DNA of 16,649 nt. It comes from Candidatus Acetothermia bacterium (GTDB taxonomy: Bacteria > Bipolaricaulota > Bipolaricaulia > RBG-16-55-9 > DRXL01). Positions within the stretch are counted from its first letter, which is position 1. Each line of letters starts with the position of its first letter. Below, piece by piece: positions 1 through 6,538 of the stretch. Under the pieces are notes generated by a model. It worked only from the letters and a program-made list of their open reading frames with translations, ran no database searches and was not told the DNA's origin. Location: the NCBI GenBank assembly GCA_028275205.1, contig JAPWVB010000015.1:1-16649 (forward strand), written 5' to 3'. Made by a program: the position numbers and the translations under genes.

Positions 1-1158
1 CTTTTTACTTCTGAGTCCGTAGCCGAGGGCCACCCCGATAAGATGTGCGATCAGATCTCTGATGCGATCCTCGACGCTGTGCTCGCCCAAGATCCCTACG
101 CTCGCGTCGCCTGCGAGACGTTCGCCACGAATGGCTTGGTCTTGATCGCCGGGGAGATCACTACTACAGCACGAGTAGACTACGCCAAGATCGTCCGAGA
201 AACTATCCGAAAGATCGGCTACGACAAGCCCGAGTACGGCTTCGACGCTGACCACTGTGGGGTGCTCGTCTCCATTCACGAGCAATCGCCCGACATCGCC
301 CAAGCTGTGATAAAGAGCTCTTCACAAGATCCCTACGATGCTATCGGCGCAGGCGACCAAGGGATCATGTACGGCTACGCCTGCAAGGAGACTCCTGAGC
401 TGATGCCGCTCCCCATTATGCTGGCCCATCAGCTAGTGCGCAAGCTTGCAGAACTGCGCCGCAAAAAGATCTTGAGCTATCTGCGCCCCGACGGCAAGTC
501 CCAAGTGACGATCGAGTACGACGAGAAGGGCCATCCCGTGCGCGCGCACACCGTGGTGCTCTCGGCACAGCACGACGGCGACGTCTCACAAGAGCAGATC
601 CGGCGCGATCTCACAGAATACGTCATCCGCCCCGTGATGGGGCAGTGGCTCGACGCTAAGACAGTTATCTTGGTGAACCCTTCGGGGCGGTTCGAAGTGG
701 GCGGCCCCTGCGGCGACACGGGGATGACCGGCCGCAAGATCGAGGTGGACACCTACGGGGGCTACGGCAGCCACGGCGGCGGCGCCTTCTCCGGCAAAGA
801 CCCCACAAAAGTAGATCGCTCCGCGAGCTACTACGCTCGCTACGTCGCCAAGAATATCGTCGCCGCGGGATTAGCGACAGAGTGCGAGGTTCAGGTCGCG
901 TATGCTATTGGGCAGGCGCGCCCGTTAGCCATTACTATTGACACGTTTGGTACGGGGGGGCTTCCCGACAGCGAGCTCGCTCGACTGATCGAGCAAATCT
1001 TCGATTTTCGCCCTGCAGCGATCATCGAAGAGTTCAAGTTGCGACGGCCCATCTACACACCCCTAGCAGCGTATGGGCACGTGGGACGCACCGACCTAGA
1101 TGTCCCCTGGGAGCGCACGGATAAGGCCGAAGCGCTGCGAGCGGCCGCCGAATGCTAA
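1..1158 (+). CDS. metK: S-adenosylmethionine synthetase (5' end cut off by window edge)
   Basis: Makes S-adenosylmethionine from methionine and ATP, releasing phosphate and pyrophosphate; a cytoplasmic enzyme that supplies methyl groups. The reading frame is open from base 1 and begins LFTSESVAEGHPDKMCDQ, the usual N-terminus of the family minus about three or four residues, so the ATG at base 43 is internal and the true start lies just outside the window. Diagnostic motifs are the ATP-binding GAGDQGIMYGYA (bases 343-378) and the phosphate-loop GGGAFSGKDPTKVDRSA (about 775-825). The visible 385 codons plus the missing start match the usual bacterial length of about 385-400. The stop is TAA at 1156-1158. 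No terminator follows; the next gene has its own promoter 22 bp downstream. Identification is secure from family knowledge. Confidence 0.97.
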   Translation, partial: LFTSESVAEGHPDKMCDQISDAILDAVLAQDPYARVACETFATNGLVLIAGEITTTARVDYAKIVRETIRKIGYDKPEYGFDADHCGVLVSIHEQSPDIAQAVIKSSSQDPYDAIGAGDQGIMYGYACKETPELMPLPIMLAHQLVRKLAELRRKKILSYLRPDGKSQVTIEYDEKGHPVRAHTVVLSAQHDGDVSQEQIRRDLTEYVIRPVMGQWLDAKTVILVNPSGRFEVGGPCGDTGMTGRKIEVDTYGGYGSHGGGAFSGKDPTKVDRSASYYARYVAKNIVAAGLATECEVQVAYAIGQARPLAITIDTFGTGGLPDSELARLIEQIFDFRPAAIIEEFKLRRPIYTPLAAYGHVGRTDLDVPWERTDKAEALRAAAEC

Positions 1159-1180
1159 GGGCAACGTGATGGCGGTTACA

Positions 1181-1208
1181 TTGTTCAGCGGGCTGTGTGT
1201 GCTATAAT
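1181..1208 (+). promoter_or_regulatory. Extended -10 sigma70-like promoter for the VWA/PKD gene
   Basis: TTGTTC (1181-1186), a 16-bp gap, then a perfect TATAAT (1203-1208). It is preceded directly by TGC, giving the extended -10 form TGnTATAAT. Transcription would start near 1214, leaving a leader of about 30 nt that carries the GGAGG ribosome-binding site (1234-1238) of the gene starting at 1246. It lies in the 87-bp gap after metK, so the downstream gene need not depend on metK transcription. Confidence 0.75.
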
Positions 1209-1245
1209 GCTCTGTGAGCGTGACGCACGTGAAGGAGGATTTTAT

Positions 1246-3498
1246 ATGGTTCGCACAAGCGCGAAAATACTTCTCTTGAGTGTGGGGTTGCTCTGTCTGT
1301 TTGTCGCCTCGCCTAAGGCCCAGAACATCACAACTCAGCTCGTGATCATCATGGACGGCTCAGGGAGTATCCCCACTAAAGATTTCCTCACCATGCTCGA
1401 CGGCATTGCCAACGTGATCTCCGATCCGGCGGTCGTGCCCCAGAACGGCACGGTGGAGTTTGGACTGGTGCAGTTTGCCGGCAACGTCACGGATCCCTCT
1501 ACGAGAACACCAGGGGCTCGTATAGAGATTCCCATGACCGTCATCACGGCGCAAAATATCAGTGACATCGCATCTAGAGTGAAGGCGATCGCCAAGGGCG
1601 GCGGGTTCACACCAATGGTCTCCGGAATCCGTCTTGCAGCCACGATGATCACAGGAGACAAAGCGCGCCCTGGGGCCCGCCAAGTTTTTAATGTCATCTC
1701 CGATGGCCAGCCCAATATGCCCTCACCTCCTGAAGAAGCAAAACGGCAGACGCTCGAGGCCCGCGATCAAGCCGTCCAAGCCGGGCTTGATCAGCTCGAT
1801 GCTGAGGGCATCGGCAGTGTGGAAGAAGAGCCGGAGTTTAAAGAATTCCTCTTACAGTTGGCCTGGCCTCAACCAGGCGTGATCGCCCCTCCGTTTCCTC
1901 CCGGACATACGAACGGCTTCGTAATTATAGTCAAGAAGTTCGCAGATTTGGAGAACGCCCTCAAACAGAAACTCGTCGCGACGCTCAACGAGCCTCCTGT
2001 GGCCGACCCCGGCCCGATCCCCGACGGCCAGCCTGATACTGAGCCGTATAGGTGCAACACCGGACAGACCATCACACTTGACGGCTCTGGTTCACGCGAT
2101 CCTGACGGCCAGATCGCAAAGTACGAGTGGGATTTCAACGGCGACGGCACACCCGATGCCACAGGGCCCAAAGTCAGCTTCACCTGCCCCACAGCACCGG
2201 GGAGCATCACGATCACATTGACAGTCACTGACGCTGCTGGAGTCACAGCGACCGCCCAACAGACGATCATCGTCACTCAAGCGCCACCGCCCAATCAGCC
2301 GCCCACAGCAAGCTGCGGGACTGTTCCCGCAGAGGTGCTCGTCGGCCAGACGGTCCAGCTCGACGGCTCCGGGTCCTCTGACCCCGAAGGCAAGACTCTC
2401 TCTTATCAGTGGGCGTTCGTCAGCAAGCCCGCCGACAGCCAAGCCGTGATCGCCGATCCCACATCTGCGGTGACGTCGTTCAAGGCCGACAAAGAAGGCT
2501 CATATGAAGTCAAACTGACCGTCAAAGACCCCGAAGGCGCCAGCGCCTCGTGTACACTCTCTGTCACGGCCAAGAAGCTCACCCCTGGAGGGCGTGACGA
2601 ACTTGGCGCGATGAAGCGCGATATTATCGAACAGGGGCGCACGCTCAGCCTCTCTCAGCCCCTCGAAGACCTGCGCTTGGCCCTCAACGTGCTCAACAGC
2701 TTTGGCGCGTCAGAGCGGGCTCGCCAGCTCATCGCCCAAACCCAAGAGACCCTCAACGAGCTGCTCGTCTCCCTCGCCGATACGCGCTTCTTAATGGAGT
2801 CGTTAGCAGCGCGAGCCGAAGGGGTAGGCTTCCAAGTAGATGCCTTCGTCGAATCGAATCTGATCAGCACCGAGCGCGCTAACCGCATCCATAAGAGTAT
2901 AGACGCCTTGATCGAGTTCACCGAGAACTCTGGCGATACGCTCGACGAGATCGAGGCGCTCATCAACGATGCGCTCGATCTCTTAGCGGAAGCCGACGAC
3001 GCTCTCTCAACGATGGGCGCGCTCGCCGTCGAGCCCACCCCCACCGGGGCAATGTCACCGTCGGAGCTGATCCAGAGCGCCCGCGATAAGCTTCTTCTAG
3101 CATTCGCGCAGTGGCGCGCCCTGCTCAACGGGGCCATCGCGCGCATTGACAAGGCCTCTGCGCAGCTGCGCGCGGCGCTCAAGCTCGCCGACCGCCGCAA
3201 GCGCTTCCGGCTCGTCAAGCCCCAAGAGTTCATCGAGCTGAAAGCCCCCGCACACATCGTGCGCTTTGTGCCCAGCGAGCTGCGCTGGAGCGCGCAGCAC
3301 TGTCAGGGCTGCTCCCTGAAAGTCACGGTCTACAGCCTCGATGGACGGCAGCTCATAACTCAAGAGAGCGCCGGGTCGACCCTGACGCTGCGCTGGCCGC
3401 GCACCCCAGCAAACGGGCTCTATTGGTACGTGCTCGTCATCACCAGGCCCGATGGGCATCAGACCCGGCTCTTGAGCAAGTTCGTACTATTGCGTTAA
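1246..3498 (+). CDS. Secreted von Willebrand A / double PKD protein with helical middle and FlgD/T9SS-like C-terminal beta domain
   Basis: A 750-residue exported protein. I chose ATG 1246, not the in-frame ATG at 1195, because GGAGG lies 7 nt upstream and a signal peptide follows (residues 1-25, hydrophobic core, cleavage near KAQN). Domains in order: VWA at about 30-245 with an intact metal-binding (MIDAS) set, DGSGS (D37, S39, S41), T122 and D153; PKD 1 at about 250-344 (YEWDFNGDG motif); PKD 2 at about 350-442; a helical, charged region at about 450-655; a C-terminal beta domain at about 668-750. Paired cysteines in each PKD (C270/C314, C357/C436) could form disulfides. The last domain shows a VYSLDGR core and ends NGLYWYVLVI...KFVLLR, like FlgD-type or type IX secretion tail domains. 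Likely metal-dependent adhesion or matrix protein at the cell surface; the ligand cannot be told. Monocistronic: own promoter and terminator. Confidence 0.9.
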   Translation: MVRTSAKILLLSVGLLCLFVASPKAQNITTQLVIIMDGSGSIPTKDFLTMLDGIANVISDPAVVPQNGTVEFGLVQFAGNVTDPSTRTPGARIEIPMTVITAQNISDIASRVKAIAKGGGFTPMVSGIRLAATMITGDKARPGARQVFNVISDGQPNMPSPPEEAKRQTLEARDQAVQAGLDQLDAEGIGSVEEEPEFKEFLLQLAWPQPGVIAPPFPPGHTNGFVIIVKKFADLENALKQKLVATLNEPPVADPGPIPDGQPDTEPYRCNTGQTITLDGSGSRDPDGQIAKYEWDFNGDGTPDATGPKVSFTCPTAPGSITITLTVTDAAGVTATAQQTIIVTQAPPPNQPPTASCGTVPAEVLVGQTVQLDGSGSSDPEGKTLSYQWAFVSKPADSQAVIADPTSAVTSFKADKEGSYEVKLTVKDPEGASASCTLSVTAKKLTPGGRDELGAMKRDIIEQGRTLSLSQPLEDLRLALNVLNSFGASERARQLIAQTQETLNELLVSLADTRFLMESLAARAEGVGFQVDAFVESNLISTERANRIHKSIDALIEFTENSGDTLDEIEALINDALDLLAEADDALSTMGALAVEPTPTGAMSPSELIQSARDKLLLAFAQWRALLNGAIARIDKASAQLRAALKLADRRKRFRLVKPQEFIELKAPAHIVRFVPSELRWSAQHCQGCSLKVTVYSLDGRQLITQESAGSTLTLRWPRTPANGLYWYVLVITRPDGHQTRLLSKFVLLR

Positions 3499-3524
3499 GA
3501 AGCGCCTTCTCCATCGGACAAGCG

Positions 3525-3553
3525 AAAACCCCTCGCGTGGGCGAGGGGTTTTT
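3525..3553 (+). terminator. Rho-independent terminator after the VWA/PKD gene
   Basis: A perfect 12-bp stem, AAAACCCCTCGC (3525-3536) paired with GCGAGGGGTTTT (3541-3552), loop GTGG, with a run of five T at 3549-3553. It begins 26 nt after the TAA stop. The A-run on the 5' side means it could also work on the opposite strand and stop any readthrough from thrS. Confidence 0.93.
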
Positions 3554-3583
3554 CATTTCCACGAAATTTTCACTTTGCTAGTA

Positions 3584-3624
3584 CTGACTCTGCACCCTCC
3601 TTGGGCTATGCTCAGCTTAGCATA
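3584..3624 (+). promoter_or_regulatory. Candidate promoter with a palindrome over the -10 element
   Basis: CTGACT (3584-3589), a 17-bp gap, then TATGCT (3607-3612). The -10 is the left half of a near-perfect 18-bp dyad: TATGCT, C, AGCT, T, AGCATA (3607-3624), so an operator over the start site or a leader hairpin are both possible. Outer matching bases TTGGG (3601-3605) and CCCAA (3629-3633) extend the symmetry. It lies 34 bp before the start of the 36-codon gene. The string GCTATGCTCAG recurs exactly at the promoter at 6433-6443. Confidence 0.5.
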
Positions 3625-3645
3625 ATATCCCAAGGGGGTATAGAG

Positions 3646-3756
3646 ATGAAGACGCTCTCACGCTCGGAACAAATCGCGCTGGCTGGCTCGGCACTCTTGA
3701 CGATACTCACCGCGCTGGCTTCGTTCTTCTCCGTGATTCAGCTGACCCTACGATAA
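3646..3756 (+). CDS. Small single-span membrane peptide, 36 residues
   Basis: Unrecognised short gene. It begins MKTLSRSE, followed by one hydrophobic stretch (about residues 9-34, rich in A, L, I, with FF) and ends TLR, so it reads as a one-pass membrane peptide with charged residues at both ends. Support for coding: a GGGGG ribosome-binding site (3634-3638) 7 nt before ATG, a promoter candidate just upstream, and a position free of other genes. Its TAA (3754-3756) is only three bases from the end of thrS on the other strand, with no terminator between, so the two transcripts would run into each other. Function unknown; toxin-like or regulatory small membrane peptides have this shape, but nothing here proves either. 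An alternative is a chance open frame. Confidence 0.5.
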   Translation: MKTLSRSEQIALAGSALLTILTALASFFSVIQLTLR

Positions 3757-3759
3757 GGC

Positions 3760-5685
3760 TCAAAGCTCAAGCGATCGCGTGGCGATGCGATCTTGGATCC
3801 TCGCGATGACCTCCGAGAGGGGCTGCGGCCCAAGGTCTTGGCCCGTCCGCAACCTCACCGCGACGTGCTCGCTCGCCGCCTCGCGCTCCCCCACAATCAA
3901 GAGATAGGGGACCTTCTGCGACTGATGGTGCCGGATGCGATAATTGAGGGTATGGCTGCTGCCGTCCAGCTCTGCGCGGATGTTCGCGTCCTTCAATCTT
4001 TTGAGGACTTTCTGAGCGTACTCGTGCTGGCGATCGGTGATGGGGAGGACGACCGCTTGCACGGGGGAGAGCCACACCGGAAACGCCCCCGCATAGTGCT
4101 CGATCAAGAAGCCGATCAAGCGCTCATGAGTGCCCAGCGGCGCCCGATGGATGCAGATGGGGGTCTCGTCTTGCCCCTGGGCGTTCTTGTACACGAGCCC
4201 GAAGCGCCGGGGCACGGCAAAGTCCACTTGGTTTGTGGCCAACGTGAACTCTTTGCCGATAGCGCTCCACACTTGCACATCGATCTTTGGGCCGTAGAAC
4301 GCGGCCTCGCCAGGGACCTCGACGTACTGAATCCCCCCGTGCTGGAGCGCCCGGCGCACCATCTCCTCTGTCTGTTTCCACAGCTCGGGCTCGTTGACGT
4401 ATTTCTTGCCCAGCTCTTTGGGGTCGTGCGTGCTAAAGCGCATGAGATACTTCTCGATGCCAAAGAGCTTAAAGTACTCTAAGTACATGCGGCAGACCGA
4501 AAGAAACTCTTCTTCGAATTGCTCGAGGGTGCAATAGATATGGGCGTCGTTCATCTGCAGGCTGCGCACGCGCATCAGCCCGAAGAGCTCCCCCGATTTC
4601 TCGTAGCGATAGCATGTGCCGTACTCAGCTAATCGCAATGGAAGATCGCGATAGCTCCTGGGCTGCGCCGCGAAGATCTTATGATGATGGGGGCAGTTCA
4701 TGGGCTTTAAATAATATTTGACGCCCTCCAGCTCCATGGGCGGATACATCGAATCTTGGTAGTACGGGAGATGCCCGCTGCGCAGATACATAGATTCTTT
4801 GCAGATATGGGGCGTGCGCACCCGGAGATACCCAGCTTTGGCTTCGGTCTCCTTGGCTAATTTCTCGAGCTCTTCGATGATGATCGCGCCCTTGGGGAGC
4901 CACAGGGGCAGCCCAGGGCCAACTTCTTCATCAAAGAAGAAGATCTCGAGCTCCCTGCCGAGCTTACGGTGATCGCGCTTCTTAGCCTCCTCGAGCATCT
5001 GGAGGTGCTTTTCTAAAGCTTCCTTGGTGGCAAACGCCGTGCCGTAGATGCGCTGGAGCATCTTGTTCTTCTCGTCGCCGCGCCAGTAGGCCCCGGCCAC
5101 GCTGAGGAGCTTAAAGTGCTTCACTTGCCCGGTGCTCAGCATATGCGGGCCGCGACAGAGATCAACAAAATCCCCATCGCGATAGAACGAGACCGTCTCC
5201 TCAGGGATCTCTTCCAAAAGCTCAAGCTTATACGGCTCGTCCTGGAGCATGGCGCGCGCTTGGGCCTTGGAGACCTCGAAGCGCTCAAACGGATAGTTCT
5301 CCTGGACGATCTTCTTCATCTCCGCTTCGATCTTCTCCAAATCTTCGGGGGTGAAGGAGCGCTCGTAGTCGAAGTCGTAGTAGAAGCCATCTTCGATGGC
5401 TGGGCCAATCGCTAATTTGACCCCGGGGAAGAGCCGGCGCACCGCTTGGGCCATGATGTGCGAGCAGCTATGACGATAGATCGTTACGCCCTCAGGAGAA
5501 TCCAAGGGGATGAGTTCGACCTGAGCCGAGTCCGGCAGCACCCGATGAAAGTCGACGATCTCACCGTCAAGCTTGGCGCCGACGGTGGTCGCAAGAAGCT
5601 CCTTGTTCGTCGTGGCGAGCACATCCTTCAGAGCCGCTGGGCCAGGGTGCTCAACGATCCGTCCGTCGGGCAGCTTGACGATCAT
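3760..5685 (-). CDS. thrS: Threonyl-tRNA synthetase
   Basis: Charges tRNA-Thr with threonine and edits mischarged serine; a cytoplasmic class II enzyme. Full length at 641 residues. Domains: TGS at about 1-60; editing domain at about 65-225 with the expected H72, H76, C177 and H181; catalytic core at about 245-535; anticodon-binding domain at about 540-635. Motif 2 is visible as YRYEKSGELFGLMR (359-372) and motif 3 as APLGTHERLIGFL (515-527). The zinc ligands are C331 (in MNCPHHH), H382 and H513. ATG 5683-5685 is preceded by AAGGAGG (5694-5700 on the other strand). It faces the small gene at 5766 across an 80-bp gap. That gap is too short for a T-box leader, and none is seen. No terminator is evident at its end, where it meets the 36-codon gene. 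Confidence 0.98.
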   Translation of the reverse strand: MIVKLPDGRIVEHPGPAALKDVLATTNKELLATTVGAKLDGEIVDFHRVLPDSAQVELIPLDSPEGVTIYRHSCSHIMAQAVRRLFPGVKLAIGPAIEDGFYYDFDYERSFTPEDLEKIEAEMKKIVQENYPFERFEVSKAQARAMLQDEPYKLELLEEIPEETVSFYRDGDFVDLCRGPHMLSTGQVKHFKLLSVAGAYWRGDEKNKMLQRIYGTAFATKEALEKHLQMLEEAKKRDHRKLGRELEIFFFDEEVGPGLPLWLPKGAIIIEELEKLAKETEAKAGYLRVRTPHICKESMYLRSGHLPYYQDSMYPPMELEGVKYYLKPMNCPHHHKIFAAQPRSYRDLPLRLAEYGTCYRYEKSGELFGLMRVRSLQMNDAHIYCTLEQFEEEFLSVCRMYLEYFKLFGIEKYLMRFSTHDPKELGKKYVNEPELWKQTEEMVRRALQHGGIQYVEVPGEAAFYGPKIDVQVWSAIGKEFTLATNQVDFAVPRRFGLVYKNAQGQDETPICIHRAPLGTHERLIGFLIEHYAGAFPVWLSPVQAVVLPITDRQHEYAQKVLKRLKDANIRAELDGSSHTLNYRIRHHQSQKVPYLLIVGEREAASEHVAVRLRTGQDLGPQPLSEVIARIQDRIATRSLEL

Positions 5686-5703
5686 CGCTTCAACCTCCTT
5701 TAG

Positions 5704-5733
5704 CTGATAGTCTGATTTGTGTATTGTACAATA
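5704..5733 (+). promoter_or_regulatory. Divergent promoter region with a 12-bp palindrome shared by both -10 elements
   Basis: For the rightward gene: CTGATA (5704-5709), a 17-bp gap, TACAAT (5727-5732), start expected near 5739. TACAAT lies inside the perfect palindrome TATTGTACAATA (5722-5733), so the same hexamer is read on the minus strand (5728 down to 5723) and can serve thrS. On that strand I see no good -35: the best at 17 bp spacing is TAGCGT. Overlapping -10 elements would make the two promoters compete or share a repressor site. Confidence 0.5.
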
Positions 5734-5765
5734 TCATGAGCGAACACGCTACCAAGGAGGTCCTT

Positions 5766-6080
5766 ATGCCCTACATCGCTCCCCAAGACCGCCGTCCCCT
5801 CGATCCGCTCATCGATCAGTTGGCGCAGCAGATCGTCGCTCAAGCCAAAGCGCAAAACTATGATGCGGCATTCGCTGGGCTGTTAAACTATACGTGCACC
5901 CGCCTGGCCCTCAAAGTCATCCGACTGCAGTTTGGTGGCTTGCGATATTGGCTCATCGCGATCGTGACGGGCGTCTTTCACAATATTGCCGATGAATTTT
6001 ATCGGCGCTTGGGCGCCCCCTACGAAGAGAAGCAGATCGCCAAGAACGGCGACCTCGATCTGTACCAGGAGCTCCACTGA
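5766..6080 (+). CDS. Conserved small protein of unknown function (MPYI / LNYTxTRL type)
   Basis: A 104-residue protein. I chose ATG 5766 because AAGGAGG (5754-5760) ends 5 nt before it and because the protein then starts MPYIAPQDRRPLDPLIDQL. The in-frame ATGs upstream (5724, 5736) lack a ribosome-binding site and fall at the promoter. It matches from memory a widespread family of short bacterial and phage proteins with N-terminal MPYI...R..LDP, central LNYTxTRL and a C-terminal FYRRxxAPYEExKxxxNGD segment. I believe this is a DUF (possibly DUF6899), but I am unsure of the number. No signal peptide or catalytic motif is visible; it should be cytoplasmic and mostly helical. It diverges from thrS and has no obvious terminator. 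Confidence 0.85.
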   Translation: MPYIAPQDRRPLDPLIDQLAQQIVAQAKAQNYDAAFAGLLNYTCTRLALKVIRLQFGGLRYWLIAIVTGVFHNIADEFYRRLGAPYEEKQIAKNGDLDLYQELH

Positions 6081-6410
6081 GCCAGTGGGCTGCGGGGCAC
6101 GGCTATATTCTGATGAACTTCAGGTTTCTTCTTGATAAAACTCATTGACTGGAGCCGTGGCCATCACCGATACTGAGAGAGCTGAGTTGGGCCTCATCCG
6201 AAGCCATCGTCAATCTGGCCCGCCAGATTGCCGCGAACAAAGCCTCGACCCTCCTGTCACACGGCATGGGGCCCAACTCTTCGCCTTGTAGAATTCCGCA
6301 CTGTGGGACAAAGCGCACTCACTCCCAAGACAAACGCCCTCTTTGATTCTGTCCCCAGACCTCGAAAGCCCCAGCAAACTTTCCTAGACTGTAATCGCCA
6401 TTACGCCCGC

Positions 6411-6439
6411 TTGCAGCCCAACGCAAGCTGTGCTATGCT
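6411..6439 (+). promoter_or_regulatory. Sigma70-like promoter of the secreted-protein operon
   Basis: TTGCAG (6411-6416), a 17-bp gap, TATGCT (6434-6439), with TGC directly before the -10 (extended form). It predicts a start near 6446 and a leader of about 90 nt ahead of the gene at 6539. A second, weaker -10 (TATACT, 6503-6508) lies nearer the gene but has only CTGTCT as a -35 at proper spacing. Confidence 0.65.
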
Positions 6440-6479
6440 CAGTCGAGAGGCCAGCGGACGGAGTGGGTAATTTGAATCA

Positions 6480-6515
6480 CTGTCTCAGGAGGGATCGCAC
6501 GCTATACTGAGGCAG
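6480..6515 (+). promoter_or_regulatory. Stem-loop in the operon leader
   Basis: CTGTCTCAG (6480-6488) pairs with CTGAGGCAG (6507-6515) over nine positions with one G-U pair; the loop is 18 nt. There is no T-run, so it is not a terminator. It sits 12 nt before the AAGGAGG site (6527-6533) of the first gene and carries a second GGAGGG in its loop. A role in translation control or RNA stability is inference. Confidence 0.35.
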
Positions 6516-6538
6516 GTATGATACAGAAGGAGGCCACG

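Larger units (their letters stand above)
6081..6538 (+). other. Intergenic stretch, 458 bp, no convincing gene
   Basis: Holds a perfect 8-bp inverted repeat CAATCTGG / CCAGATTG with loop CCCG (6211-6230) and a wider pair CACGGCT (6098-6104) / AGCCGTG (6153-6159) 48 nt apart. The right part carries the promoter and leader hairpin listed separately. Open frames here (for example 6228-6470) have no ribosome-binding site, unnatural composition (many Pro, Arg, Ser, Thr) and no recognisable motif. A decayed gene or a structured leader cannot be excluded. Confidence 0.6.

Noticed and set aside
1195..1245. Upstream in-frame ATG for the VWA/PKD protein
   Set aside because: It would lie upstream of the -10 element and the expected transcript start. 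The ATG at 1246 has a ribosome-binding site and signal peptide.
2655..3257. A 200-codon Ser/Ala/Arg-rich minus-strand open frame
   Set aside because: It is opposite the helical region of the VWA protein; the composition is a mirror effect of Ala/Glu/Leu codons.
3793..4482. A 229-codon plus-strand open frame inside thrS
   Set aside because: It lies opposite conserved catalytic and anticodon-binding parts of thrS, with no independent evidence.
6211..6230. Intrinsic terminator at the CAATCTGG/CCAGATTG hairpin
   Set aside because: No T-run on either strand directly after the stem, and it is 130 bp past the nearest stop codon.
6228..6470. An 80-codon plus-strand open frame between the small conserved gene and the secreted operon
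   Set aside because: No ribosome-binding site, no motif, composition unlike neighbouring proteins, and it overlaps the operon promoter.
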